Shown in pieces: positions 18,285 to 26,856 of a stretch of 64,000 nt of DNA (position 1 is the first letter of the stretch; the number at the start of each line of letters is the position of its first letter). The position numbers were made by a program, and so were the translations under genes. Under the pieces are notes generated by a model that had not been told where the DNA came from, did not search any database, and saw only the letters and a list, made by a program, of their open reading frames with translations. The stretch is from Zestomonas carbonaria (GTDB lineage: Bacteria; Pseudomonadota; Gammaproteobacteria; Pseudomonadales; Pseudomonadaceae), in the NCBI RefSeq assembly GCF_904061905.1, contig NZ_CAJFCI010000032.1:1-64000 (forward strand), written 5' to 3'.

Positions 18285-19406
18285 TCACCTGCCTTGGAGG
18301 TCCGGGTAGAAGGGGGCGATGCGTCCGCCGATCTGGCTGTAGCCGTCCACCGCGCCATCCTCGGCGCGGTACAGGCGGCGGGCCAGTTCGTGTTCGGGCG
18401 AGTGGCTGAGGAAGGGGATCAGCCAGGCCATCTTGTAGGGCTCCACCGGGCTCTGCCGCTGGCCGTTCAGTTCCGTCAGGCGCTGCGGGGCGAGCACGCT
18501 GGTGGCGGCGAAGTTGGCGAGCAGGGCGAGGCGGCGTTCGTCGTCGGCGCTCAGTCGCGCGCCGTTCACGCGCAGGGCGTCGGCCAGCAGCACCAGCGGC
18601 ACCAGCGCGTAGTGGGTGTAGTTGGCGGCCAGCTTGCCGCGCGCCAGTTCGTTGGGCAGGTAGGCGTACTGGCCGTCGGCGCCGGGGGTGATCTGTTCCA
18701 GGGCGCGGCGCATGATCTTTTCGCCGAGGTCCAGGTAGCGCGGCTGGTCGAGGATCATCGCGGTGGCGGCCAGGGCCCAGGCGGCCCAGTAGTCGTGGTT
18801 GTTGAAGTAGCGGAAGCCGGGCTCCAGGCGCGGCGCGTAGTCGTCGACCACCAGGCTGGCGAGGTCGTCCAGCCACTGCCGTTGCTCGTGGCTCAACTGC
18901 AACTGGCCGTGGCTGAGGGCCTGGGTCTTGAGGATCACCGCGGCGATTGCCGCCAGGCTCCACTTGCGCACGGCGATGCCGGTCTTGCTGGCGTCGCGGC
19001 TGGTCAGCGCGCCCGGTTCGGCCCAGGCCTGCAGCCACTGGTCGATGCAGGCCAGGGCCATGCTGGCGTGGCCGGGGGTTTCCGCGCGCAGGTAGTAGTC
19101 GGCGAAGCTCACCAGGGTCTTGGTGTATTCGCCGGCGCTGCGATAGGCGCGTTGCGAGGCTTCCGAGGCGGGCCTGGCGCTCAGGGTGGATTTGCTCTGG
19201 TCGCTCTGGTCGTACTTGCTGTCGATCTGCAAGGGGCCGGTGTAGGCCGCCGGCGCCGGTTTTCGGCAGCTCAGGCCGTGGTAGTCCAGCGCCGCCGGGG
19301 CGGGGCCGGTGGGTTGCCAGATCGAGCGCAGCGCGGCGTCGCCGGGGGCCGCGCCGAGGAGCAGGCCGGAGGCGAGCAGCAGGGCGCCCAGGTGCTTCAC
19401 AGGCAT
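18285..19406 (-). CDS. algL: Alginate lyase
   Basis: 373 residues with a signal peptide (about 1-24, PGDAA). Periplasmic family-5 polysaccharide lyase that beta-eliminates polymannuronate, clearing stray polymer. Visible are DSKYDQSDQSKS near residue 62, NNHDYWAAW (202-210, the catalytic Asn/His motif, usually NNHSYW), and ELARGKLAANYTHYAL holding the Arg and Tyr expected in the site. One non-standard Asp replaces Ser in the motif. Its start overlaps the algX stop by 10 bases, and it ends 4 bases before the algG start, so the three genes are coupled. Confidence 0.92.
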   Translation of the reverse strand: MPVKHLGALLLASGLLLGAAPGDAALRSIWQPTGPAPAALDYHGLSCRKPAPAAYTGPLQIDSKYDQSDQSKSTLSARPASEASQRAYRSAGEYTKTLVSFADYYLRAETPGHASMALACIDQWLQAWAEPGALTSRDASKTGIAVRKWSLAAIAAVILKTQALSHGQLQLSHEQRQWLDDLASLVVDDYAPRLEPGFRYFNNHDYWAAWALAATAMILDQPRYLDLGEKIMRRALEQITPGADGQYAYLPNELARGKLAANYTHYALVPLVLLADALRVNGARLSADDERRLALLANFAATSVLAPQRLTELNGQRQSPVEPYKMAWLIPFLSHSPEHELARRLYRAEDGAVDGYSQIGGRIAPFYPDLQGR

Positions 19407-20794
19407 AGCTGCACCTCCAGCGTGGTCGGGGTTTCCAGTGGCGCGACCGGTTCCATGAACACCGACAGCAGGTTGGCGCCACGGTGTTCCTTGGCGCGGC
19501 TCAGCTCCAGGTAGTAGCGGCCGCCGTCGACGATGCCTTCGCGGCGGTACCACACCTTGTCGCGGCTGCCGTTGTCGTAGTAGGTGATGATGTAGAAGTC
19601 CTTGACGTTGCGGTCGCCGATGTCGATCTGCAGGAAGCCGGGCAGGTCGTGCAGGTCCTGGCGCTTCTGGCCGGCGTTGCTGAGCAGTTCGATGCGCTCG
19701 CCGGTGCGCAGCCCGGGCAGTTCGTGGCGGGCGCCGGCCAGCACCCTGGGCGAGTGCGCGCAGCCGCCGTTGATGGCGGGGACCAGTTGCCGGTAGCTGA
19801 GTGGGGTTTCCAGGCGGAAGTTGGCCGGCAGTTCCCAGATGATCATCCTGGGCGGCGCCTTGGGATCGTATTCCTCGGAGTGCAGGTACTGGATCAGCGA
19901 ACCGTCCTGGCCGGCGCCGGGCAGGGCGTAGTTGAGGATGTCGACGCTCAGGTATTCCTTGAGGTAGCCCTCGAAGTTGTAGTTCTTCGCCTCGTCGTCG
20001 CGGGTGGCGGAGTTGCTGGTGCCGACCAGCACCACTTCGGGGGCGGCGCTGTCGTCGAACAGCGCGCTGGCGTCGCCGTCGGCGGGGATGGTCTGGAAGC
20101 CGCGCACGTACTGGAAGCCGAAGTTGTTGCCGCAGATGCGCTTGAGGCCACGGCTCATGGTGCCGTCCTTGGGCACCATGACGCCCGGTTCGGTGCGGTA
20201 GCTCTTCTTGGTCAGACCGGCGTAGAACGGCTGGCCGGCTAGGCTGTCGGCGATGATGCGCGCGGTGACCTTGGCGCCGGTCGGCGTCCAGTGGTGGTCG
20301 CGGCGGAAGAAGAAGTCCGGCTGCGGCGGTGTGTCCACCAGCGGCAGGATGTCCGGCACCACCGCGCCGCCCTGGCGCAACTGGTCGAGGAAGGTGGCGA
20401 GGTTGCGCCGGGCGAGCGGGTAGTCGAAGCCGTAGGCGTATTCCGGGCGGACCTTGTCGCGGTGCATCAGGCCACGGGTCGGTTGCACGGCGATCACCAC
20501 GCGGATGCCCTTGGCGGCGAAGGTGGACATCAGCCGGGCGAACTCCGGACGCATCGCCGCCGGGATGCCGAAGTCGTTGGTCAGGTCCACGGCGGAGCGG
20601 AACAGCCATTTGTCCTTGCCGGGGGCGAGCACCTCCAGGGCCTTCATGATCCCTTCCGCATAGTGTTCGGGATCGCCCAGGCCGGGGCAGATCAGGCAAT
20701 CCAGGTCGCACTCCCCGTTCTCCCCGGCGGCGGCCGGACGGGCCAGCGCGAGGGCAACGAGGAGGATGGCGAGTGCGCGCATCAGCATGTTCAT
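19397..20794 (-). CDS. algX: Alginate O-acetyltransferase AlgX
   Basis: 465 residues, signal peptide about 1-23 (ARPAAAG). SGNH-like acetyltransferase that transfers acetyl directly onto mannuronate in the periplasm. The family triad is visible as the Asp and His in FFFRRDHHW and the Ser in LVGTSNSAT. The C-terminal part resembles the carbohydrate-binding module. In known Pseudomonas clusters algX lies between algG and algL; here it follows algF and precedes algL, with algG moved to the end. It pairs functionally with algI, algJ and algF. Confidence 0.92.
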   Translation of the reverse strand: MNMLMRALAILLVALALARPAAAGENGECDLDCLICPGLGDPEHYAEGIMKALEVLAPGKDKWLFRSAVDLTNDFGIPAAMRPEFARLMSTFAAKGIRVVIAVQPTRGLMHRDKVRPEYAYGFDYPLARRNLATFLDQLRQGGAVVPDILPLVDTPPQPDFFFRRDHHWTPTGAKVTARIIADSLAGQPFYAGLTKKSYRTEPGVMVPKDGTMSRGLKRICGNNFGFQYVRGFQTIPADGDASALFDDSAAPEVVLVGTSNSATRDDEAKNYNFEGYLKEYLSVDILNYALPGAGQDGSLIQYLHSEEYDPKAPPRMIIWELPANFRLETPLSYRQLVPAINGGCAHSPRVLAGARHELPGLRTGERIELLSNAGQKRQDLHDLPGFLQIDIGDRNVKDFYIITYYDNGSRDKVWYRREGIVDGGRYYLELSRAKEHRGANLLSVFMEPVAPLETPTTLEVQLCL

Positions 20795-20818
20795 GACCGG
20801 CCGGCCTCGTGTGCGGGG

Positions 20819-21460
20819 CTATTCGATGGCGTCAAGGCTGTTGGCCTGGCTGATGGCCCGGTAGCTGCCGCCATCGGGGATCACCAGGTAGCTGTAGGAG
20901 CGGCCCTTCTTGAGGAACTGTTCGTCGAACCGGGCCACGCTCTGCTCGCCATTGAATGCGGCGAAGCCGATCTTGATCTCGTTCACCGGGCGCACGCCGC
21001 TGTGGTTCTTGGCGACGTTGTCGACGATGGCGTGCTTGCCGTCCTGGGTCTTCAGCGCCAGCGGCTGGTCGGTGAGGTTGTAGAAGGCCACCAGGGCTTT
21101 CTTCGGATCGTCGCTGTAGGGGTCGACGATGCTCTGCAGGCTGCTGCCGTCGTAGACCAGGGTGTAGGCCGAGTTGCCTTGCAGGTTGGCGTCCTGGCTG
21201 GTCTGGTTGACGGTGATCTTGCGATTGCCGGGCGCGATGAACACATAGGCGCCGAGCTGGCCGGCGTTGACCTTCTGCGCGCTGGCCTTGCCGCTGAGCA
21301 GGACTTCGGCGGGCGCGCCGCTGAGGTTGAGGACCCGCACGTAGGCGGAGCCGGCCGGGGCGACCGGACCGTAGAGGGCGGCGTTGCCGTCCTGGGCCTG
21401 AGCGGCCAGCGGCGCGAGCAGCAGCAGGGACAGCAGGCAGCGTTGAATGAGCACGTTCAT
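20819..21460 (-). CDS. algF: Alginate O-acetylation protein AlgF
   Basis: 213 residues, close to the usual length. Signal peptide about 1-22 (LAAQAQ), then a two-domain periplasmic protein with characteristic openings GNAALYGPVAPAGSAYVRV and a C-terminal GGSYRAISQANSLD. AlgF takes part in passing acetyl groups from AlgI/AlgJ to AlgX and has no enzyme motif of its own. It lies 24 bases before algX and 18 bases after algJ on the minus strand. Confidence 0.92.
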   Translation of the reverse strand: MNVLIQRCLLSLLLLAPLAAQAQDGNAALYGPVAPAGSAYVRVLNLSGAPAEVLLSGKASAQKVNAGQLGAYVFIAPGNRKITVNQTSQDANLQGNSAYTLVYDGSSLQSIVDPYSDDPKKALVAFYNLTDQPLALKTQDGKHAIVDNVAKNHSGVRPVNEIKIGFAAFNGEQSVARFDEQFLKKGRSYSYLVIPDGGSYRAISQANSLDAIE

Positions 21461-21478
21461 GGGGGCACCTCCGGGGTT

Positions 21479-22579
21479 TCAGAAGAACTGGTTCATGATG
21501 GCTTGCCAGCTTTGCGAGCTGGCTTGCTGGGTCAGCAGGGTGCGCACCGGGAATTCCCAGATCACCGTCTTGATCTCGCCGTTGGCCAGGTATTCGCCGG
21601 CGAGGAACTCCTCCATGGCGTAGAAGGGGCCACGCGCTTCCACGGCGGTGGTCAGCAGGTCGCTCTTGAGGTGTTCCTTGAGGAAGCCGGGGAAGTTCCA
21701 GTCCTCGATCTTGGTGTAGCTGGAGCCGACCAGCATGATCGACTGCTCGCTGTCGCCGAACAGTTGGTCGGCGTCGACCCGCTGCTCGGCCTGGCTGGTT
21801 TCGTACACCGGGATGGTGTCGGCGGCGAACACCTGCGGCTCCAGCCACTCGCTGAAGCGCACGAAGTTGAGCAGGTCGCCGGCGATGGTTTTCTCCGCCA
21901 CCCGCTCCGAGCGATAGCCTTGCCCGCCGACCAGTTCCGGATGCAGGCGGGCGAATTCCCTGGCGGCCAGGCTGGCGCCCTGCGGCGTCCAGTGGGTGTC
22001 GGTGCGCAGGAACAGCGGCTGCTCTGCCTTGCTGGCGAGGAAGCTCTGGCGCACCGGCGCCACCTCGATGTCCATGCGCCGCAACTGCTCGACGAATTCG
22101 CCGTAGAGCCGCGGGGTGCGCGCATCGAGGGACGGTGCCCGGTCGGCATAGATGTCCACCTTCATCGGCACCGGGATCAGGATCAGCCGCTTGCCGTGCT
22201 CGCGCAGGTGGGCGCCGACCTCGGCGATGCGCTCCAGGTGCCGGGCCAGCACCTGCTGGTGGGCGTTGGGCACCTTGTATTCCTCGTTGGTGAACAGCCA
22301 GCCATCCTTGCCCAGCACCACGCCGCTGGAGCCCTCGCGGAACAGCAGGTACTGGAGGTTGGCCCAGGCTTCCACCGACACCGCGCGCAGCGGGAATTCG
22401 CGGTCGTAGGAAGCCTCGAACTTGCGGATCAGCTCGCCGTCGAGGAACAGCGTCAGGGCCTGCTCCTGGCTGCGCAGGAAGCTCACCGACTTGGGCAGTG
22501 AGTACAGGAGCATCGCGGCGAGCATGAGGCAGAAGGCGATGCCGTTGAGCTTGCTGGCGGATGTCATCACGGGAAACAT
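21479..22579 (-). CDS. algJ: Alginate O-acetyltransferase AlgJ
   Basis: 366 residues, opening MFPVMTSASKLNG (the second Met at residue 5 is an alternative start). An uncleaved or signal-anchor hydrophobic stretch (about 13-29) tethers it to the inner membrane. SGNH-type domain with the Asp/His pair in LRTDTHWTPQG and nucleophile Ser in VGSSYTKIEDW. It works with the membrane acyl carrier AlgI. It sits 13 bases after algI on the minus strand, so translation is coupled. Confidence 0.93.
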   Translation of the reverse strand: MFPVMTSASKLNGIAFCLMLAAMLLYSLPKSVSFLRSQEQALTLFLDGELIRKFEASYDREFPLRAVSVEAWANLQYLLFREGSSGVVLGKDGWLFTNEEYKVPNAHQQVLARHLERIAEVGAHLREHGKRLILIPVPMKVDIYADRAPSLDARTPRLYGEFVEQLRRMDIEVAPVRQSFLASKAEQPLFLRTDTHWTPQGASLAAREFARLHPELVGGQGYRSERVAEKTIAGDLLNFVRFSEWLEPQVFAADTIPVYETSQAEQRVDADQLFGDSEQSIMLVGSSYTKIEDWNFPGFLKEHLKSDLLTTAVEARGPFYAMEEFLAGEYLANGEIKTVIWEFPVRTLLTQQASSQSWQAIMNQFF

Positions 22580-22592
22580 GGCGATCTCCTCA

Positions 22593-24020
22593 TCAGAACT
22601 GGAAGTACAGGAACGGCGAGAAGGAATTGGCGGCCAGGCGGCTGATCGACAGGCCGAAGGCAGCCCACAGCAGCACGGCGCTCAGGCCGCCGACGTGCTG
22701 CATCAGGTAGCCCTCCTTGTGGCCGGCGTAGAAGCGGCGGTTGAGCACGCCGGCGCCGACGATCCAGGCCAGCGCCACCAGCACGAAGGACATGGTCAGG
22801 GCGGAGGTGCCGATGTAGTACAGCTCCAGGCCGCCCAGCCCGCGCAGGCCGAGCATGCCGATGTAGATCTCGATGGCGCGGTCCAGGTTGCCGGCGACGA
22901 ACAGCGGCATGCAGAACACCACCATGGTCATGGCGAGCAGGTTGCGCCAGAGCTTGTAGGGGGCGTCGATCTTGGTGGTCAGGCCGAGCTTGCGTTCCAG
23001 CACCATGAAGAAGCCGAAGTACAGCCCGAAGCCGATGAAGGAGAAGCTCGCGCCGTGCCAGAAGCCGGACAGCATCATGGTCAGGAACAGCGCGCCATCG
23101 GCGCCGACCTTGCGGCTGCGGACGATCGGCAGGTAGACGTAGTCGCGCAGGAAGTCGGCGAGGGTCAGGTGCCAGCGTCGCCAGAACTCGGTGAGGCTCT
23201 GGCAGAGGAACGGCTGGTTGAAGTTCTCCGGGAAACGGAAGCCCATCATCATGCCGAGGCCGATGGCCATGTCGCTGTAGCCGGAGAAGTCGAAGTACAA
23301 CTGCAACAGCGACACCGCCACGCCGAACCAGGCGTCGGCCATCTGCAGGTCCGGCTCGCCCATGAACAGGGTGTTCATCGGCGCCAGCGAGTCGGCGATC
23401 AGCACCTTCTTGACGAAGCCGAGCATGAAGCGGCAGGCACCCAGGGAGAACAGCTCCAGTGAGTGGGTGCGCTGGCGCAACTGCTGGTCCATCTGGTTGT
23501 AGCGCAGGATCGGCCCGGCGATCAGTTGCGGGAACAGGGCGATGAAGGCGGCGAAGTCGACGAAGCGGTTGGTCGGCTCGGCCTGCTTGCGGTAGATGTC
23601 GACGATGTAGCTGATCGCCTGGAACACGTAGAAGGAGATGCCCAGCGGCAGGATGATGTGTTCCAGGGTGAAGGTGTTGATGCCCAGCGGCGCCAGCGCG
23701 GCGGCGATCACCTCGACGCCGAAGTTGGCGTACTTGAAGTAGCCGAGGGCGGCCAGGTCGCCGATCACCCCGACGGTCAGCAGGCGGAAGGCCAGGCGCT
23801 TGTCGTCACGGTCCAGGCAGGCCTTGATGCGCAGGCCGAACCAGTAGTTCCAGTAGGAAATGGCGACGAACAGCAGCAGGAAGTCCGGGCGCCACCAGGC
23901 GTAGAACAGGTAGCTGCCGAGGACGATCACGTAGGACCGCCAGGAGTCCTTGACCAGGTAGTAGACGATCAGGAACACCGGCAGGAACAGGAACAGGAAG
24001 ACGTTCGATGTGAAGATCAT
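22593..24020 (-). CDS. algI: Membrane-bound O-acyltransferase AlgI
   Basis: 475 residues. MBOAT family integral membrane protein with about 11 hydrophobic segments, moving acetyl from the cytoplasm across the inner membrane. The two conserved MBOAT His are visible in FWRRWHLTLADFLRDY and GFWHGASFSF. In known clusters algI follows algL; here it directly follows the porin gene algE (15-base gap). The acetylation set is thus algI-algJ-algF-algX in a row. Confidence 0.95.
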   Translation of the reverse strand: MIFTSNVFLFLFLPVFLIVYYLVKDSWRSYVIVLGSYLFYAWWRPDFLLLFVAISYWNYWFGLRIKACLDRDDKRLAFRLLTVGVIGDLAALGYFKYANFGVEVIAAALAPLGINTFTLEHIILPLGISFYVFQAISYIVDIYRKQAEPTNRFVDFAAFIALFPQLIAGPILRYNQMDQQLRQRTHSLELFSLGACRFMLGFVKKVLIADSLAPMNTLFMGEPDLQMADAWFGVAVSLLQLYFDFSGYSDMAIGLGMMMGFRFPENFNQPFLCQSLTEFWRRWHLTLADFLRDYVYLPIVRSRKVGADGALFLTMMLSGFWHGASFSFIGFGLYFGFFMVLERKLGLTTKIDAPYKLWRNLLAMTMVVFCMPLFVAGNLDRAIEIYIGMLGLRGLGGLELYYIGTSALTMSFVLVALAWIVGAGVLNRRFYAGHKEGYLMQHVGGLSAVLLWAAFGLSISRLAANSFSPFLYFQF

Positions 24021-24035
24021 GGCCGCACCTTTCCG

Positions 24036-25514
24036 TTAGTAGCGAAGAACCGCGCCGAAGGAGAGTTGGTAGTCGTCGTCCAGACCACGGACGGCGTTGC
24101 CGGCCAGGAAGTAGCCGGCGCTGAACAGCAGGTCGAGGTTGAGTTGCCGGCCCTGGATGGCGAAGGGGAACATCTCCCAGTAGTAATTGAGGTCGAGCAC
24201 CTGGCCGAGCGACTTGCTGCCGGTGATCGGGTTGGCCTGCCCCGGCGCCGTGGGTGGCGCCAGCAGTTCGGGGGAGATGCGCAGCGGCAGGTCCTGGTCG
24301 GGGTCGCGCAGGTACAGGTCGGAGACCCGCACGTCGAAGTAGTGGCGTGGCTGCGGGCGGGTTTCCACGGCGATGCCGTAGAACGCCAGGTTGCGCAGGT
24401 TGACGCTGATGAAGGAGCCGAGCAGGCCGCTGGAATAGGTCTCGCGGCCGCTGACCCGGTCCGATTGCAGTTCGTTGAAGCCGAAGCCGTCGAACTCGTC
24501 GTCAGGCTTGTCGGTGATCCCGGCGCGCAGGGCGATGCGCGGCTGCCAGGGCCAGTCGTCGAAGCGCTTGCCGAGGTCGCCGACCAGCGCCCAGCCACGG
24601 CTGTCGTGGTGCTCGCTGGTCTCGGCCGGCGCGGCGCTGGTGGCGCGTACCCGGCCGGCGAGCAGCGCCAGTTCCACCCGGTAATCGCTGATCGGGCCCC
24701 AGTCCAGGTCGTCGCCGTGGGCGAACAGGCCGAGGCGGCCGCCCTTGAAGTCGGTCGGGTCGTCCGGGTCGGCGCCGGAGTGGTCGTACTCCAGCAGCAC
24801 GCGCGTGCCGGCCCAGTGCTTGGCCTGCCAGCGCCAGGCGTATTCGCCGAAGCCGTAGAGGATCGAACGGGCGCCGTCGTCCAGGCTGTTGGAGTCGCTG
24901 TTGTAGTAGAAGAAGCGCTGGCCGACGGCGAAGAAGCCGCTGGCGAAGTCGTCGCTGTAGTCGAAGCGCAGCGATTCCAGGCTGTCGTCCCACCACATGC
25001 CGTAGTAGTCGGCATAGCGCTGGCGGCCCAGGGCCAGGGAGAAGCGCGGGTCGTCGCCGATCAGGTTGCGGCGCAGGTAGAACTCGCGCAGCTCGGCGCT
25101 GAAGTGCTCGACCTGGCGCCGCTCGCGGTCCAGGTCCTGCTCCTGGAACGGCGTACTGGCCTGGCTCGAGTTGTAGTTGAACCAGGCGCGCACGAAGCCC
25201 TGCCAGACCGGCCACTGGCGCTCCGGGCTGAACCACGACAGCGAGGGTTCGTAGCGCAGGCCGTAGAAGGGCTCGTAGTCCTCGCTGAGGTTCGAGTCCT
25301 GCGGGCCGTAGCCGCCCTGCACGGTGAACTTGTGGCCGATCTCCAGGGTGTCCGCCGCCGGCGCGGCGTCTCCGGCCGGCACGCTTTCCCCGGCGGGTGC
25401 CGTGGCTTCCCCGCTGTCTTCCGCCCGCGCCAGGCCGCAGCCGAGCAGCAGGGCCCAGCCCAGCCAGTGCGCGGTGTGCTTGCCGATGTTCCTTGGCATG
25501 TGGTGGTTCCTCAT
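24036..25514 (-). CDS. algE: Alginate outer-membrane export porin AlgE
   Basis: 492 residues from ATG 25514, which overlaps the algK stop (ATGA). A second Met at 25499 would also fit. Signal peptide ends near CGLARA; a 30-residue Ala/Pro/Glu-rich stretch follows. The rest shows beta-barrel alternation with the AlgE-like elements REFYLRRN, GRQRYADYYG and a C-terminal FGAVLRY ending in Tyr. AlgE forms the alginate-selective outer-membrane pore with AlgK. The family match is clear in the middle but the protein is divergent. Confidence 0.85.
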   Translation of the reverse strand: MRNHHMPRNIGKHTAHWLGWALLLGCGLARAEDSGEATAPAGESVPAGDAAPAADTLEIGHKFTVQGGYGPQDSNLSEDYEPFYGLRYEPSLSWFSPERQWPVWQGFVRAWFNYNSSQASTPFQEQDLDRERRQVEHFSAELREFYLRRNLIGDDPRFSLALGRQRYADYYGMWWDDSLESLRFDYSDDFASGFFAVGQRFFYYNSDSNSLDDGARSILYGFGEYAWRWQAKHWAGTRVLLEYDHSGADPDDPTDFKGGRLGLFAHGDDLDWGPISDYRVELALLAGRVRATSAAPAETSEHHDSRGWALVGDLGKRFDDWPWQPRIALRAGITDKPDDEFDGFGFNELQSDRVSGRETYSSGLLGSFISVNLRNLAFYGIAVETRPQPRHYFDVRVSDLYLRDPDQDLPLRISPELLAPPTAPGQANPITGSKSLGQVLDLNYYWEMFPFAIQGRQLNLDLLFSAGYFLAGNAVRGLDDDYQLSFGAVLRY

Positions 25515-26851
25515 AGCTGGACCTTGACGTTCTTCAGGATGTCGCTGCGTGCGCGCTGGGCGTCGGCCAGTTCCTGCTGGCTGATCTCGCCCTCCAGTTC
25601 GCGGAGGAACTTGCGCGCGCCCAGTTCGCCGTAGTCCACGGCGATACGCGCGTAGGCGTAGGCCTTGACCCGGTCGTTGCAGATGCCCTTGGCGTGGGCG
25701 TAGAGGTTGGCGATGCGGTAGAAGGCCGAGGCGAAGCCCTGTTCGGTGAGCTGCTGGTAGGCCTCGATCGCCTTGAACTGGTCCACCTCGTCGAGGCCGC
25801 CCATGCTGTGCAGTTCGCCGAGGTTGAGGTAGGCGTTCTGGTAGCCCTCGGCGAGCAGGCCGAGGATCAGTTCGTGGGCCTTGAACGGATCGAGGGTCGG
25901 CCAGGCGCGGACCATGTAGGCCGAGGCGCGCAGGGCTCGTCCCTGCTGCGACTGCACGGCCTCGATGCGGTCGATAAGGGCGAACACCTCGGCGGGCTGG
26001 TAGTGGCTGGCCGAGGACATCATGTAGCTGGCCTTGGACTGCATGGCCGCCACCGAGCCGCGCCCGCTGGCGTGGTCCAGCCAGGCCAGCACGTCCGGGT
26101 CGTGCTCGCGGGCGATGCTGCTGAGCAGACTGCCGATGGCCTGCGTCACCGGCATCGGCAGCTCGTCCATCCGCGCCATCAGCTCCTTGGCGTAGGCCGG
26201 GAACAGCTCGTCCTGGCGGTCGCCGAGGCTGTAGTAGTAGCGCTCCACCGCGCGCGCGTCGTCGAGCATCGCGCGTCGCCAGTAGCTCTCGGCCATGGAC
26301 TTCCGGCCCTGCTGTTCGGCCAGTGCGGCGCGGTAGGTGAGGGCCCGGCAGTCCTCCACGCAGGCGCGCTCGTAGAGTTCGATCAACTGCTGTGCCCGCT
26401 CCGCCGGGAAGTCCTCGGGATAGACCAGGAACACCTCGAGGGTATTGGACAGGGTGCGGAAGTCGCGGGTCTGCGGGTAGCGCCGCACGGCGTCCTGGAA
26501 GAACGCCTGGTTGTGCGCGCGGTACAGGGTGTTGCCGGCCACCAGCGCGGCCAGGCGGCTGAGCGCGCCGAGTTCGCCGCGCCCCTGGTCGAAGGCGCTC
26601 TGGTACAGCCCGATGGCCTCCTGGACCCGCTGCGTGTCGGCGGAGCCGGACAGCCGTTCGGCGAGCAGCAACTGCGCACCGCGCTCGCCCCGCTCGGCCA
26701 GGGCGCGCAACTGCGGCTCGACCTCGGCGCGCGGGTCCTGGTGCAGGCGATAGCGGATCTGCGCCAGGCTGTCCGCCTGCGCCGCGCCTGCCAGCAAGGC
26801 TGCCAGGGCGGCGGCGCAGAACCGCGGGGCGAGGGACTTCGCGCGGCTCAT
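25511..26851 (-). CDS. algK: AlgK-type TPR/Sel1-repeat scaffold without lipobox
   Basis: 446 residues, starting MSRAKSLAPRF five bases after the alg44 stop. Consists of helical TPR/Sel1-like repeats (for example NAYLNLGELHSMGGLDEVDQ, ASAFYRIANLYAHAKG). In P. aeruginosa AlgK is an outer-membrane lipoprotein that assembles AlgE and AlgX. Here the signal reads LAALLAGAAQADSL, with Ala where the lipobox Cys should be, so it looks like an ordinary secretory signal cut after AQA. The only nearby Cys (residue 12) is inside the hydrophobic stretch and not in a lipobox. It is also shorter than the 475-residue reference. Confidence 0.88.
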   Translation of the reverse strand: MSRAKSLAPRFCAAALAALLAGAAQADSLAQIRYRLHQDPRAEVEPQLRALAERGERGAQLLLAERLSGSADTQRVQEAIGLYQSAFDQGRGELGALSRLAALVAGNTLYRAHNQAFFQDAVRRYPQTRDFRTLSNTLEVFLVYPEDFPAERAQQLIELYERACVEDCRALTYRAALAEQQGRKSMAESYWRRAMLDDARAVERYYYSLGDRQDELFPAYAKELMARMDELPMPVTQAIGSLLSSIAREHDPDVLAWLDHASGRGSVAAMQSKASYMMSSASHYQPAEVFALIDRIEAVQSQQGRALRASAYMVRAWPTLDPFKAHELILGLLAEGYQNAYLNLGELHSMGGLDEVDQFKAIEAYQQLTEQGFASAFYRIANLYAHAKGICNDRVKAYAYARIAVDYGELGARKFLRELEGEISQQELADAQRARSDILKNVKVQL

Positions 26852-26856
26852 GGCGG

